NCBI RefSeq assembly: GCF_001949145.1
Contig: NW_019091431.1
Span: 505,971 to 569,970, forward strand
Reading direction: 5' to 3'
Source of the DNA: Acanthaster planci
Taxonomy: Eukaryota > Echinodermata > Asteroidea > Valvatida > Acanthasteridae
DNA length: 64,000 bases
Shown here: positions 1-15,100 of the stretch, in pieces
How positions within the stretch are numbered: the first letter of the stretch is position 1
Layout of the letters: each line of letters begins with the position of its first letter
Notes under the pieces: model-generated
Seen by the model: the letters and a program-made list of their open reading frames with translations, nothing else
Told to the model about the DNA's origin: nothing
The model's database searches: none
Made by a program: the position numbers and the translations under genes

Positions 1-3000
1 AATCACATTGAGCAGGAGTCGGAGGCTATCGGCACAAAAACTGGATGTGACAGGCCATCTACAGATACCTAGTAACCACTCAACTTTTTGGAGGCTACTT
101 GGTGACTTATTAAGGTAAAGTCCATCAAGCAATTGCTTTTTTCATATTGTTTGACCTATAACGGAATAGTAGACGGCAGTATTTTTATTTTTTTGATGAA
201 TGCTCTATTTTTATAACAGAGTGTAAATACAAAACGGATTTTTGTTATTTTTAAGCGCTACAAATCAGTCTAAGTTACGTAACTCTGCTTTACAATTTGT
301 CCTCTTCTTGAACAAACTTGTTAGTTTTTTGTTTAAATTTTCTTCTGGGATGTATCATAATTTTAATTACTGCTGCTATGGTTAATAAAATTCTTCCTCT
401 CTAAATTTGGCTATAAAGCCTAAGATGTCAGTGTTATCTAATTGAGTGATTTTCTCTCATAAAATATCAACATCTTGAAGCAGCCACCCTAAACTCTGCA
501 TAGTAGTCGAAAATCTCTTTAAGCCTTGTAAAAGGTAATTTCTTTAGATATTAACACAGACGATAAACAAAACTTTGTATTTCTATGTCCCCAATCTATT
601 AGCCTGTTCGCCCTACTCACCCAGTCCTTTCATCTCTAATCCTGACACAGCTCGCAATGTTCTTTTTATATTTCTGAAATACGGTTTTGTAAGCTTAGAG
701 GGGGGTTTTCTAACTTTTCCATTTTGACTCAATTCTTTCCCCTCACTTAAAAACCCGGATTGTTTCAATCGATTAATGAACACTTTGTCATGTGTCACTG
801 CCTCACAGAAATAAATTTCGTTTGAAATGGTTCACGGTTTAGCATGCGTGCCCTTTTGCGGTAAAAGGAACAGAGATTACATTTGTAGCACCATTCCCGC
901 ACAAAAGTCAATAACTCACACGTTCATTGTTTGATGTGAAATAGTCCACAGTAGATTGACTAGATATGACTACAGATTTTAATATCCTAGATGATGCTTG
1001 AACGTTGAGACAGAACAGCGTTAAATTTATAGGATTTGAAATATCCTCCACTTTCAATAAATTGACCAAAAGGTTTTTTTTAAGTATGTAAGTATTGCTT
1101 TTCTTAAATGCTTTTGATTGGTTGTTTACCTCCTTTTAATTTTGAGCAAGATCTATGAAAGACTTACTGGTTAGCTCAGTAGAATAATAATGGGTGATCT
1201 GTGACGTTTATATCACAGGCATAGCATGTTTTTGTTTTTATTTGTTTTGTTTGTTAAGTAACTCCAGGCATTCACTCATGATTTCCGAATAGGGCTTAAA
1301 ATGCGTCGATAGCAATACAGCCATTATCAGTCACCACAGAATGAGACCGTTAAAGCTACAACCAAATGCAGTTCTTACCGACTTCATCTGTCGCAGTAGT
1401 GAGCTTTTTATTTCGAACGTTGGCCTTTTAATGTTCTTGACAAAAACCAGTTCTCCCTAGGTACAAAAGAAGAGGAAAAAGTGATGAATTATCGATGAAG
1501 GCATTTCCCATTCAACATCCCATAGCCCCAACAGAGAAAATCGCACATAAAGTTCTGATTGCACGAATGCCAAGCAATTGGGAGAATACTCCGTGAACCC
1601 TCAGATTTATAGTGTTTATTCATCCATAAAATGCATGGAGCACAGGGCGCAAGAGATGAATAAGAACTTCCGAGTAATAATGAAGTCTGGACTGTTACAC
1701 GGTTATCTGGAAATGGCTGTGACAGTCTGTTTGCTTGGCGCATTCCGCAGACAATATTCGAATGGATTATTTCTCTTTTAAAGAACTTTCAACCATTAAT
1801 TTTTATTTTGGTCATGGAGGGACGCCATTTACAATGCAGGATCCAGAACCCTGATTGAATTTCATTCGTGGTTGGACTCGAATATCAAATCAAATTTACT
1901 TTAAATCGACTTAATCGAATGTCCAGAATATTTGAGTCAAATCCGAAAGTCAAAAGTACCCAACTGCTACATAAAAAGTACTCGTAATCATTTGAACGAA
2001 TAATAAAGTTGGTATTCGGAATCAATCATTTCAATACTAGACGGTATTCCGTCTTGCAATGGGTTCCATCTTGATTCCTTATTGATGATGCATTCTCCTT
2101 TCCTACAATCTAAGCCTCGCAATGATATATTGCTTGCGGGAGATGCAAGATCTTTGCCCGTGGTCTTGCATATTAATCTAAGATACAGTTTTAGACAGTA
2201 TGACAAAGAAGCTAGGCCTTCTCATTTTCACTAGTTTAATAATGAAACAGAATATTGAATTAATTCCATCTGTAAGTTGGGCAAAGTTTAACCTATGTAT
2301 AACTAAACAGCGCGATAACGAATATTCGTAGGGCATTGACGGAATGGACAGTAATCTTCTTTCTTGTGGATGGTCATTCCCTTGTGACAAATACCTGGAT
2401 AGGTCTAGGAGGCTGTGTTAATAATAACATGACTATCCTACCGCGATTCCCTGCAATCGGAAAAAAAATTAAAATGTTCAACTACAATATTCAAGTTGCA
2501 TCAACAAATATAAAACCAGTTTGATTTCTCTCAACGCCAAGACAGTGAACGAAGAAAAGAGAACTTGGCTTAAATTGCTTGAAGGAGACAACAAAACATC
2601 CATACGCAACATTAGAATCTATCGGCACAAAATATATGTTCCCCTCGGCTGCGGGTAAAGTTGCACCTTATTTCTTGTTCAGGCGTTTAATGGCTTGCAA
2701 TATGTGTATGCATAGACATAGCTTTCTTCACAGTCACCGCTCTCTTGAAGTATGTACACTTTGGGAATGGCACGATCAATATTAGTTTTCGACGTTACAG
2801 ACTCGGTTTCCATTTCACTTGTATAAATTTCTCGACATTAGACTCAGTCAATAATTGCTCGGTCAGGCGCGTTTTTCTCTGACGGTAATTCACGTTGCTA
2901 CCGCGAGAACACGTTTTGCGAGACTTTGTTCTTTTTGTCCGATCACGACCAAACTGGACCAGACAGGATATCTTTTTGACCGGTACTGTTGGCTCTGGTT

Positions 3001-3864
3001 TGTCCCTAAGACAAAACGTCAACGTCCGCTTTGCGTATGCCAGCCTAAATTGCCAGGTCGGTATTAGATAATGAATATGTTATTGTGTCAGTCTCCATGA
3101 CAGCAAATCATGGATGATTGATTGCCAAACCAATATTATGTTAGGAATTCTTACGCTTTATTGCTATCATTCACATAAAAATGGCATTTTCGTGTGGTTT
3201 CGACCATCACCAACAATATCGGAGATCATTTCGGGCGAGGTTGTTATATATTGCTCACATTTTGACGTCACTTCTTTGCACAAGAGGAATATGAGAGGAA
3301 GTAATTGAATAACTTTGTTTGGAATTTTTACTTACAAAAAAGTTGATTTTCAAAAACAATGTATACAACAGGGGACCAGGACCTTTACTCAAAGTGAAAC
3401 CGTTGTAAATTGAAAACCACGACTTGTGACTGTATCATTAAAACAAATTTTCGAATTTGAGCCCATTTCTCGGATTTCCATCTGATTCTAATGAACAAAC
3501 GTAATTCATCCTTAAAACCTCGAAACGTTTTTCAAACAAAAACCCTAATTTAGAATCTAGGAGCGATAAACACGTGGATTTAATTGTATTGCTAAGACTC
3601 ACTTGTGTCATTTTGATATCAAACCGTGGTAATTTGCCGCAGCAAATTTGTGCGATTGAAATGTTCACTTCTCAATGCAAGTCCATCAAAGCATAGCAGT
3701 CATCGGCTGCAATTTTAGCTGAAATCTGAAATGCTGCTTTCTAGATGGGATTTTAAACATTTGCGGCGAATTCCAGCTGTTAAAAGCGCCCGATGGACCT
3801 CAATGCAAATAGGAAAGGAAATGAGACAAAGAAATGCAACATTTGAGAAACCTCAGCTACTTAC
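1..3864. other. No supportable gene (0-3.9 kb)
   Basis: AT-rich non-coding DNA. The open frames here are short, mostly lack an ATG, and show no family motif or convincing splice pair. If the receptor cyclase gene on the minus strand continues in this direction, much of this stretch is its intron. I looked on the minus strand for kinase-homology and cyclase motifs and did not find them. Confidence 0.5.
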
Positions 3865-3931
3865 ATTATAACGGGCCACTTTGTAGCGCTTAGTGATTTC
3901 GATCTTGGCTGGGACGGATTCCTTTCTTTGA
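3865..3931 (-). CDS. Possible next exon of the receptor guanylyl cyclase (start of kinase-homology domain)
   Basis: On the minus strand a consensus donor (TATAAT then gtaagt) closes a short open stretch reading KIEITKRYKVARYN. This resembles the start of the receptor-cyclase kinase-homology domain, where a Tyr-Lys-Gly segment precedes the VAVK-like strand. The acceptor is uncertain. An AG at about 3932 would need a phase 1 entry, which the preferred donor of the preceding exon does not supply; a donor 4 bases downstream of that one (exon ending at 6019) would. An AG at about 3922 fits phase 0 but has a poor pyrimidine tract. The assignment rests on local resemblance only. Confidence 0.3.
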
Positions 3932-6022
3932 CCTGAATGGATGGATCTTTCCTTGAGTGTCTGTTGGCTCCCTTGAGTCCTTCTACTATCCGGAATACCC
4001 TGACAGTAATAACCATACTCAGAGAAATCACAGTCTCTTTTAAACTATCATTAAGTAGGAAACAAAGGAACTGCTGTGAGAAAAGCTACTGTGGAAACTC
4101 TGTGAGAAAGCGTATATGAGTTATACGTATATGAGTGCTTTTTATTCAAAATCATAAACACAGAAATTTACGCCAATAACCTAAATGGTTTTCAAATCAA
4201 ATGCAGTTATTCCGACGAAGCAAGATATTTGTCTCTCAAAAAATATAGCACCTATTAATGTATCACTAGCGATATAGCAATATAACTCCCTGTTACTGCA
4301 GGTTTTATACATTATCAGTGTTTGGTGAGGGCCAGGTTTGGGCTTAAAATTAAGACCATAGCTGCTCAGAATAATTTAGTTCTAAAGAGCTTCAAAAGGT
4401 TACAGTGAGCTCTGTTCTTATTTTATGTAGTCATCCCAAGGTTGAAACACCTTCTTAAGGTACATGAATATTGAAAAACGAACGATATGTGGAACAAGAC
4501 AAAAAACTCCTGTTCGTAAGATATTTTTCTTTGGCCATCTGACCATAAAGAGAAATCGACGAGAATACTTCAAGGTAAAATCTGAATTCGCAATCATCTG
4601 AGGGCGTCCATTTGGATTAGTGATGTCGGAACGACGCCAAAAAAGACACCACTATCAAAAATTAAATCTGTTTCGAGTGCTGCCGACGAGCCGAGTCGGT
4701 AGCACTTGTCCATAAAACAATAATGAAGGGTATGGCCTTTTGTGACACAGCGACGTTGCAATTTTTGAAGCGATGAGATCCGCGAGTAGAATTAGCAATT
4801 AGTGTCGCTCGGATGGCCTATCGGTTTGGTGACCCTAGAATCGCCTGGGGTTACGACACAGCGCGAGGAATCCACGATACCTTTCAAGATTGCTTCATTA
4901 CAACAGACTACCAATGGACGGAACAGTAGGTCATATGAATGGTAGGCTTTTAGAACATTAAAATGGATACTTCTTTGAAAAAGCGCTTTCACTGTCCGCT
5001 CAACTTTTCATGAATGAAAATTTAAGTCTACGAACTCAGGCTAGAATCACATTAATATGATCACATACTCGACTACTGTTTGTCTTGAACACAAAAAAAT
5101 CGGTTCAGCACGGCTTAAGGTTTCGAAGTATGGATCCTTTTAAGTTGACAAATTATTTCCCGTCATTTCACTTTTCTTTAGAGAACTGTTATGAAACTCT
5201 GAAAGTCTTTTGCTTTCTGGTACGTCAACAGCAGTTATGAGCAAAGTCACTATCATTTCAGTAAAGGAAAAAGAGGTATTTTGTCAAATATTTTTCCAGT
5301 AAAAATTGAGGGATACGACTTTTCCTTGGTGAGCAGCTTCATGCAGAAAATATTTCATATTGCCCCACGATATGTTTTTATCAAGCACAGAGACGAGTAC
5401 AATAATACAACTCAAATATTATAGACAGGACTGAAGTATGCAAAACGCCTGGGCAGGAGATACCATAGGGGCACACAGTATAGAGCCAATAAGGCCTAGC
5501 TCCAATGAAAGGAATAATGCTAAAAATTGGCTTGTTGATCGAAGTGAAGCTCGTTGAATGAAGTAAAACCCAAACAGGAAATTTCTGATTTGAAATTGAT
5601 CAACATGTCTGCTTCTTAAACTCCATTGAAACATTCGGCCGGGGCATCGGGAGACCTTTTTCACTCTTGATTACAATTTGGTTTTCTTTTCACTCGCTGT
5701 AGATTTCGTCCATTTACCTACACTATTTCTCCTCCCGCTCGTTTGCTTTTTGCTACTCGGGTTGTCGACCACAGAATGTTATCAATCACTTCATAAACTC
5801 CATTTGCAACCGAACTTCAGCATTTACCTCTTAAACGATGCCGTGCTTACTGTTGTGTGTACTTTCACTACATCGTTTCGACTATCGCATAAGGCATTAA
5901 CTTTAGCTTATAAACATCTTGGATCTTGAGACCTAAACACAAATTCAAGTGGCACTTTGATTCTTTCAAGAACAAGCCAAAACAATGCTGCAAAACAACA
6001 GCAAAATATTAACTTCACTAAC

Positions 6023-6128
6023 CCGTGAGCTTCCGAATTCCCCCGACGACCGCTCAAACATCAAGTCTCCTTCCGTCATAAGGACCTTGTTCAAACCGCT
6101 GGCCATTTCTGATTTTAACATCCGTCTC
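6023..6128 (-). CDS. Receptor guanylyl cyclase exon 5 (juxtamembrane)
   Basis: The acceptor ttcatcctag precedes 6128, and the donor CACGG/gttagt follows 6023. The entry phase 2 matches exon 4. It encodes RRRMLKSEM followed by a segment shaped like the short linker before the kinase-homology domain. A donor 4 bases further on (exon ending at 6019) would instead give phase 1 and would join in frame to the candidate exon near 3.9 kb. Confidence 0.7.
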
Positions 6129-9100
6129 CTAGGATGAAAACAAAGTAGATTTTATAAATGCTAAGTCCATAGAATGATCGACAAACTGGCTTTGTACTTG
6201 GTGCCAAAAATCCAGTAAGTTAGTATTATAAATGTGTACATGTTCGAGTTTTGCCAGTGAAATACCACAAAGCTTCAAACAGAAAACAGATTTGAGATCA
6301 AGGAAAATCACTTACCTGACAACAATAACCACTGCTATGGCAACTGATATAGCCAGACATACGCCTAGGGCGCCCCCTACTGCGGCTATCACAGTGGACA
6401 CTACTGGACCTGCAAAAACACCAAGAAAATTGACAATTCAAAAAATTCCCTGTAAGAGAATTTGTCTATAATTGGTCATTTTGCAACAAAGACATCTTGA
6501 AATTTTCTTGAAGATTATCTCTTTGATACATAGGCCTAGGCCTACTTATGTTTTCTTCAGCGGTGGTTAACTTGTCGGGAATTTTATCGGAGTAAGAACC
6601 ATGATTGGATACCGGTTTGAACTTCGATTTACACATACCTCCAGGGATGTCAGTGGGGCAAACAGTACCGTCCAAAATGCACTGTTCATCTGGACCAAGC
6701 ACACTGCCTTGTGGCCATTGCACTTCACTTCCCGCCAATTCTCGGACTAAATATTGACCCTCTCCCATATCACTCTTGTCATCTGCCCGCTCAATAGTTT
6801 TGACGACCCCAAATCTTTGGGACTCTGCTTTGTAGTCCAGAAGAACAAACTCAAAGACCCGAGCACCCTCGGCGTCAATTGTGACATTTCCCGAGATGCC
6901 CTCGAATGTGAGATTGCGCATGGCGGCCCAAACAGCCGTGGGAGACGGTTTAACAGTTTTCCAAGTAGAGCCGACGGCTCTTGCATAGAGATACACGGAG
7001 TCGTAGACATAACCGAACAGCGTAGAAACCTGGAGAGGAATTGGAAAGCAAAAGAAATTCAAGCGCAGATTGCATCTCCGTGAAATTATTCACATCTCCT
7101 CAGCTAATTAAGACATGCTAACAGAGTTTGGTGTGGCATTAACCATAACCCCTTGTGAACTAAAAAATAAGGATATAGACAAATTAAAAGGGTGAAGTGA
7201 CATGGACTACATTTGAAGGGTTTATCAGTTGCGGGGAAGTGGCAAACGTCATAAAACAGATTCAAAACTGCACTTCCAATATGGAATTAACAATACAAGT
7301 GGTTGCTTTGATACTCGACAGTCATAACTTAACATCGCCAAATGTTGTCAAAAACTTGAGCAATCTTACCTCATGACCTGCAATCTTACTGGCAAACGGC
7401 TCGCCGTCCAGTGTCTTATGAAATCTGTCCATTCCTTGCTCGTAACGCGTCCCCAGACCAGCTGGTTGCACCGTCAGTACAAACGCTGCCTCGTAAGCTG
7501 ACTTCAGCCGGTTCTGACTGGTTTGGTGTGATCTGAACCAGTTATGGGTCTCCAGCCGAACCCCAAATAGTGTACTAACGAGGAAAAAAGCGTAACTACC
7601 AGTGGTCATGTCGAGATCTGATGCAGCGAGTAGTAAGTTGTTCTGGTCGTCTGTCCCAAGAGCAGGGGAGGGCATGCATACTATTATTGCTGTGATTGGT
7701 GATGAAAATGAAGAAAAAAGACAAAATAAAATTGGGGACATTTCCCTGCAAGTACACTTTATGTAATGGTAGTACTTTACAAAAAGTTGCAAGTGAAAAT
7801 TAAAGTCAGAGATAAGTTTGATATTAACGCAATTGTTCGTGGTGTACTACATGCTAAAATTATTCATGAGGAGTGACAAGAACAGGCTTTGTCAACACTT
7901 TTCTCAGCCCAAGTGGTAACTTGACACACCTGAAAAGTCAATCTTGTTCCAGCTGAGACCTACGATATTATATACACACAGCTTGTATAAGACCTTAGGA
8001 TCGGACGTGCCCCCCGGCATGCGGTTTCTTAATATACATGTACTAGTAACTCGCATTGTTCCTGTCCATTTTAGAAGCAATGCGAAAATAAGCAGCAAAA
8101 TAAAATACACGTAGCAATCACGATGCTCAAGTTTCAATTCTTGGTTTGAATTAAATAAGTTTTTCAAATTTTGAGGTCAAAAATCACAGTAACATTCTAC
8201 AAAGCATCAAAATAGTAACCGTGTAGAAATGATATCAAGCACAATAGGCTTGAGATGACGTAAATCCCGTGGGTTCAGGGTTTCCAGAACAGAAGACATA
8301 ATTTTACGGAAGGGGAAACTTCATTTGATGCGAAAGGAAAAAGAACGGTACTGAACCGACCAATCAAATGAATTATTGCTGGCGTGTATGCAGTCCAAAA
8401 GGTCAACCTAAAGATTAAGACTGTCGACCGGATTTCATAGCCGGAATAATCTTTCAGTAACACAAATACGAGTGAGTTAATTGAAATCCAGTCCAGCTGA
8501 GCACACATTAAACATCCTCATCTCAGCGTTCTACACGGGAAATCACGGTCAAGATGTCTCTCCATATGCCAGTGAATACAATAACATCGTGGGTGAAGCA
8601 AGTGAAAAAGTTCATCAATTTAATAATTAAATGCTCTAATGAAACTGCATCCTTCGTTTCAGCCCATAGTAACTTTTTGATTCATCATTCATAGCTCCAA
8701 AGCGTTTGTAGGAATTAATCATTCTGTTATCTTCACTGCAAGACGTGCATTTTAACTATTATGGACAACTAAGGCTACAGTTTTCTGCCGGGTAAGCATT
8801 AGCCCTGCAGATCTCCTGTAGCTAGAGGGTCCAAAGTGAAGGCAATGTGCAGACACAAATTCCGGCTTAGTACAATTCGAGTATTGCTTTCTCGCCGATC
8901 ACTTGTAAGAAACTGAACAAACTGTTCCTAAAACTATATCACAACCATATTTGGCTGTAAAAAGAGGCAAGATGCAAGCGTATATTCTCCCTTTGAGATG
9001 TTTTTGCTTTTGCGGTCTTGTTTTTGCTTTCTCCTTCGTTTATCCTTCCACAACCAGACAATCATTTCCACATCTGTCTGTCCTTTAATATCTCGCTGCA

Positions 9101-12100
9101 TGCGTGTATGTCAGTACCTATAAGCTGTCCAGTTTATCCAATTTCAAATACTTCAATGCTGATAATTATATAGCTCTACTGCTGAAGGTATCTCTCTTTT
9201 AGGGAGAAGAATTTTGTACATCTAGTCAGAATTTTTTTTAACCTTTATTTTCTTCTATAGTGAAGAAATATCGAGTCCCACAGCTGATCGAGGTTGTGTG
9301 TCCTTCCACTCGAGACATTATACTTGAGAGCTTGAAGACATCGCTCTAGGCGTGTTCATCGTCTGACGGATGCATCTTCATTCGGTCATCTTGAAGGAGA
9401 TCGAAGCTGCAAAGAGTTGCCATCATCTCTCTCAACACCTCCGATAATATCTCCATCGATTTGTCGAGTCGGAAAGGAACCGAAAGGTGAATGTTCTGTC
9501 TCACAAAGGCTCTATCACCGGGAACTTTTCACAGAGAAAACAATGCCCGAATTCATCTCTTACTCAAATTATTTTGGTTGATTGTTTGTGCAGGATTGTA
9601 GGCAATCAAAAACGTTTTGTGGTGTAGTATTCGCAATGGCTCACTCGACAGCAACGTGGGCAGTGCAATTTAATCACCACCGTACAAGAGCACACATTTT
9701 CTCATTGGTTGGTATTTCTTTTGTGAAAACCTCTTCTTGTTAAGGCATTTCTCTTAGAATCTCGTAAATGAGGGAGTCTTTGTCCATGCTGCAATAGTGT
9801 TTGGTGCTACCGGCGTGGAAGAAAGACTTCGATAATTTCAGGAAACTCAATGACAAACGAAATGAATATTTTTTGGAGATATCTTCAGTAGTTCACTACG
9901 ACATTGCTTCCTAAGAAATTTCATTTTAAATCCTTAAAAATGAAAATAACCCATTCTTATTAAGTGCATATCACTGTGAGATCCCTATGCACTGTATATC
10001 ATTGTTATTCCGTTTGCTTGCAACCTAAAATATACAAACAATCATTACCGTTTCAAACATATTTCTTTGAAAATAACTTAAAGCTCTGTTTTCAAGTTTA
10101 TCATGGAGTGTTTTTTTGCACCGACATTGTATGGGGCTGGCATAAACAGGTAAAACGAGTGGGCAAACAATGCGCTTTTGAGTATTTTAGGTGACATGTT
10201 GATGCAGATGTAAAGGTTTTTCTTCAGACCGTGACTTGAGTAATCTTTCTGTATCACTCCAACCGCAAACCCTTGTTATACCTGAAGTTTCAGGCAAGAC
10301 GGCAAAAGTCAGTGTTGTTATCTCTGACCCATGGGCAATTATGATAATATCGTGCTTATCTCGTGACTTTCTTATTTTCTGAAGTTGTATTAGTTGGATC
10401 TCTTATATCTTAGTACATGTCACACAACTCTCGTTTTCATCAATACTATGAACCTTTTGGTTGTCAATGAAAAAGAGATACATCTGAAGACTGAAGAGCA
10501 ATAGAAGGGCTTCCCTTATAGTTTAAAATAGCACACTAACATTCTACGCTAATCGTTACATCCAGGGAACTTGAAATTCTAATATTAAACCCCTGACATT
10601 CCAACATTATCTTCATCCAGTTTGATCGATACAAATGCCTTCATTTTCAGGTAGAGAGATAATTGCATCCACACCTCCTGGACGATGATGTCTTCCCACG
10701 AAGCACTCAGCAAAATCTTACCAGTATCCTAGCAACAAACGAGCGGCCCCAACACGGCACCGGGCAACTTCAAAATGTTGGATGTCTTAACAGGACAATC
10801 CGTTATCTTTACAATCAGCGTTATACACCAAAGTACAGCCGTATTTCCCAAAATCACATGCAGGCAACTTTCACAAGACATCACTCATGTTTTTTGTCTA
10901 CAAAAAAGAAGCTATATAACTCTTACAGAGGTGTGTCTTTAAATTCGACAATTCCACCAGTACATGCCATGGTTCACCAAGTGGACGGGTATACCGGAGG
11001 AATCACAGATTAACGACGATCTAAAAGGATACGCTTGAGACGTACAGGTACATTGTAAACCGATGAGATTATGATATTACTGGGAGCAATGGCTGCTGTG
11101 ACAGATGCAATTCAGTATTTGATACACCTATACCCAGGGCATTGAGACTGAACAATGATAACTCAATTGCAGTGATCAACAACGCCTAATTGAGGGTGAT
11201 GAAGTACCAACGTCTACGGCACACCATATAATGTGATTACAGTCAGATGACTGCCTTGCTTTTTTTCCCGCGAAAAAAGTGCGTGGTAAGTCAAACAGTG
11301 TGCTGGGATGAGTGACGTTCCTGCGCTGGTATGGCTGGTGCATGAATGTAAGGACATAATTATTTTCGCCTTTTGCACTCGTTCGAAGCATTCCTTTTAG
11401 TCCTTATGTTTGAAGATAAAATATCCCTGGCAGTCTCTGCATCCATCACTTCTTAAGTTGCTTCAGTATCACCTTCCCACAAATAGTCCACGAAAGTCTT
11501 GCTTCTGCGTACGTTGCATGTGTTTGAATTTGGATGTGATTGACCGCTTGGTCGAGGTATTCGCCTGGCACTGAGTCCTGTCTGACTTATATCTGTAGAG
11601 AAAGCGAAGCTTGCACAACATTGATGATATGGCAAGCTTCGAAATGGCTTCGATTTCAACACATGCTTGATACCAGCACTACATAACAAGGCTCTGAATT
11701 TCGTAACGAGATAGCAATGCTTACACACACATCCTCATAACAGACACATGTAAATTTTTCGGTCGGTGTATAATACCTACCAAGATATCATTACAGGTGT
11801 TCTCCTTCGGCATTCTCCTTCTAAAAGGTCTTTCATGAAAGTAAAAACCTCAGAATTGAACCCTTCTGTTATAATTCCTTCATATTTTCAAAATAGGACG
11901 TTTTATTCTTGTTAAGTTTTCTTTCGCAGAGAAAAAATCCAGTTGTTGAAAACAGCTATTTATTTGATTAACACTTCTGCTGTCAAAAATAAATATGCAA
12001 CCTTTACCCCCAATTTGAAAGCTTTCATGTCAAGCCAACAAATCTTGGGCATCGCTGGAAGCCGCAATTGACTGCTGACAATCGTACGTTTCATATTTTG

Positions 12101-15100
12101 TGCAACTTTGTGTGACATTTTTACTCGCCAGAAGAAACAGGAGCTCACGAAACAAATTTATGCTAATTGAATGTAACCGATGTAAACCGCCCAAGGAGAT
12201 ATCAGCGTCTCTTCATGAGAAAGAAGCATATCATTAGACGTCATCTCAAATTTGTCAACGAGAAGATCAGAATGAGGTGACTTGGAATAACGAGGTTTAC
12301 CGTAAATCAAGCTTTGTAAAATATTATACTACTGCAAGAAGTATAGAGGTAAGACACATGAACATTGTAAAGTCACTTACATTAATTGATATGACAACAT
12401 TGCAGCTGTGACTGATTTTTAAAAAAAATGGTAAGGAGAGAAAGAAAATTGAATCCTGAGGATTTCACAGGCAGCGTAAAGATTACCTTGCAATATCTAT
12501 GCAGTTCCTATCTGAATCATCAACGTCTCGGGGGCTGGATTATGTACGAACATCATTTTATGAGAAACTTAAAAAAAAAATTCATCCATATTCAGATTAA
12601 AAATTATCATTGATTATCAGAAATGTGTAGGCCTACGTTCAATTCACTTAGCCATTGAAAGGATGCGCGTATATTTAAGACTCCGGTTTATCACTAATTG
12701 AATCAAGAGTTTAACGACTCGGATAACTGAAGGGAGAAAAAGAATAAAAACGTATTCTGTACTTTCCTGTCTCTGCTTGAAGATGGTAAGGAGTTAAAAT
12801 AAGACAGCGAGTCTCGTAGAGTCTAACGATTGTCTTCTACAATCAGCCACTCTTTATCTGACAATGGACCGACCGGAGAAGAGGCTCTTCAATTTTGTCG
12901 GTAAATTAGATGTACTTCGACAAGGAAAGCTCGGTTCAAGCGCTGATGTAACCAAACCGAGGAGGTAGAACCCCAATGAAACACGACTAAGACAAGTAGA
13001 CAAATAATTGCGCCAATCCATTATGCACAACTATCCATCGAGAATTTTGGTACAGTTTATTGCTCAAAATAAGGCACAAGTTGAGGTTTAACATACGGCC
13101 ATCATGTTCAAGCCTTATATGACTATAATAAGTTATAATTTACTATTTAAAAATACCTCAGTCTCCCTATTCAACAACGTGCAACTGGATCGTGTATTAA
13201 AATTTGATAATCCCCGCTGATGAGTGATAATGCCTGCCTCACGCAATGGCACTTGGATACGAGAAAGTTAAATTGATTCTGATTGGTCAAGAGTCTGTGT
13301 GCACGGCCAAGCACATATCTATTCTCTTATTAATAAACGCGGAAAAGAAAAGAGCTCCATTCCAAACTAAATAATCTACAGATCTCGCCTCAAGAATTTC
13401 CGTTTTGTCGTTTCCTGATCACACACATATTCAGAGCATTGCATTCCTGTACCATATATAGCTTGTTATCATTATGTCAGATATTCTAATCAGATAGAGG
13501 TCGGCACCATGTCAGATATTCTAATCAGATTGAGGTCGGCACCATTCCTTTGGAGAAAAAACAAAGGAAAAATGCAAGTTTTGTGTAAAACCACCCACAA
13601 AGATCACAAACACTCATTGATTCTCAGTGTGCACGGTCGTTGCCTTCGGTCAAGCCATTTCAATATGCCCATCATTAAAAATTAAATAATACAGAGACAG
13701 GTAACAGAATTTAAAATTTACAAAAAAATGAGTGTTACAACGTATTTACAGCCTGCTATTGATTTGATATTATACCTTGCAATGAGGACAGATCTACCCG
13801 ATGTAAGATGAGATCCCAAAGTGGGGCTCACACCACCTGTGAATGGGGCAACGGGGACATGGGTATCATCTCAAAACTTTTCATTTTTGTTTTTTTAGTG
13901 AGATAAAGGCGATTGTTAAGTCTGTTTCCTTTCCTTTCCTTCCAAGGTGATAAAAAGCCCTCACAGGTAGCCTCACCCTTCAGAAAGAGCATAAATGGTT
14001 ATGAAAAAAATTGCAAATCCCCCTCTCCCCAAAAGAAAATTGCCTCCTTCCCTCAGAAAATTTGGCTCTGGGTCCGCTCTTTTGTTCGGTTTTTCAGTCC
14101 TCATGCTCACAATTTGTCCGTGTATTTGGGTTTGAAAGCTGAAGACATCAACTAGACTTATAATCTTTCCCCCAAAAGGCAAATCTCCCGCCGTAGTGTG
14201 ACCTTACAATGCACGGCGGAGCCGAATCCCACAGATTGCAATTTAGCCAATGCATGACTGAATCTGCAATTAAATGTCACACTGTTAGCGAGTGGTGTTT
14301 ATTCAAGAAAAAACGTACATATCTGGTAGAGCTAATTTAATCGTTGATATATCGGACCTAGATTTTTACTGACATGATCGCAGAGTTGTTTTGCCAAATA
14401 TCTTGAACCTTGAGATAAGTTCACGTGTTCCAATGAAATTGATTATGATTTCTGCTTGGTCAAACATTTAATTCAGCTTGTTGTAAATGAAATTCATTTC
14501 AGTTGTCATGTTTTTCATTCTACCTGTTATCTGAGCATGACATGGAAATCCGTGACCCAGTGCCTAACAAAAAAAGAGAAACAGCAATATCACATGCAGT
14601 GAAATTAAAATGAAATGGCGCCTCCCAAAAGAGAAACCAAAGATGAACATCAGGCGTCATTTCAAAGAATTTATACTGCTTTTGTCAATCTTATGTCTTC
14701 CATTCTGCAAGACTATTCTGTTTGATAGCAGTAAGAATACTTTCTGGAGTGGAAACAGACAACATCAAAAGGGAAACGACAGTAATAGAGGTTCGAAAAT
14801 CAGGCTACAGTGAAAGTAAAAGAACGTTTGTGATGTTAACATTCTTACCGTATTACGCGATGAAGGCAACATCACATGCTGACATATTAATCGATACGTA
14901 TTTAAGCAATTACTTAATCTCAAGGGAGAAATGTTGTCTAAAACAGTTTGATACAAAATGGACGAAATGAGAGTGCCTACTTGCAATGGAAAGAACAGTT
15001 CCACTTCAAGGAGGCATGTTTGAAAGGTGCTTTGACAATGCACGTTAGGCCTAAGTATATCGATTCAAAATAACACCCGATGCAAACTCGTAAACACTAG

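Noticed and set aside
6754-7083. 109-codon plus-strand frame
   Set aside because: Antisense shadow of receptor cyclase exon 3.
10663-11013. 116-codon plus-strand frame in the cyclase intron
   Set aside because: Starts at TTG rather than ATG, has no recognisable domain and no convincing splice partners.
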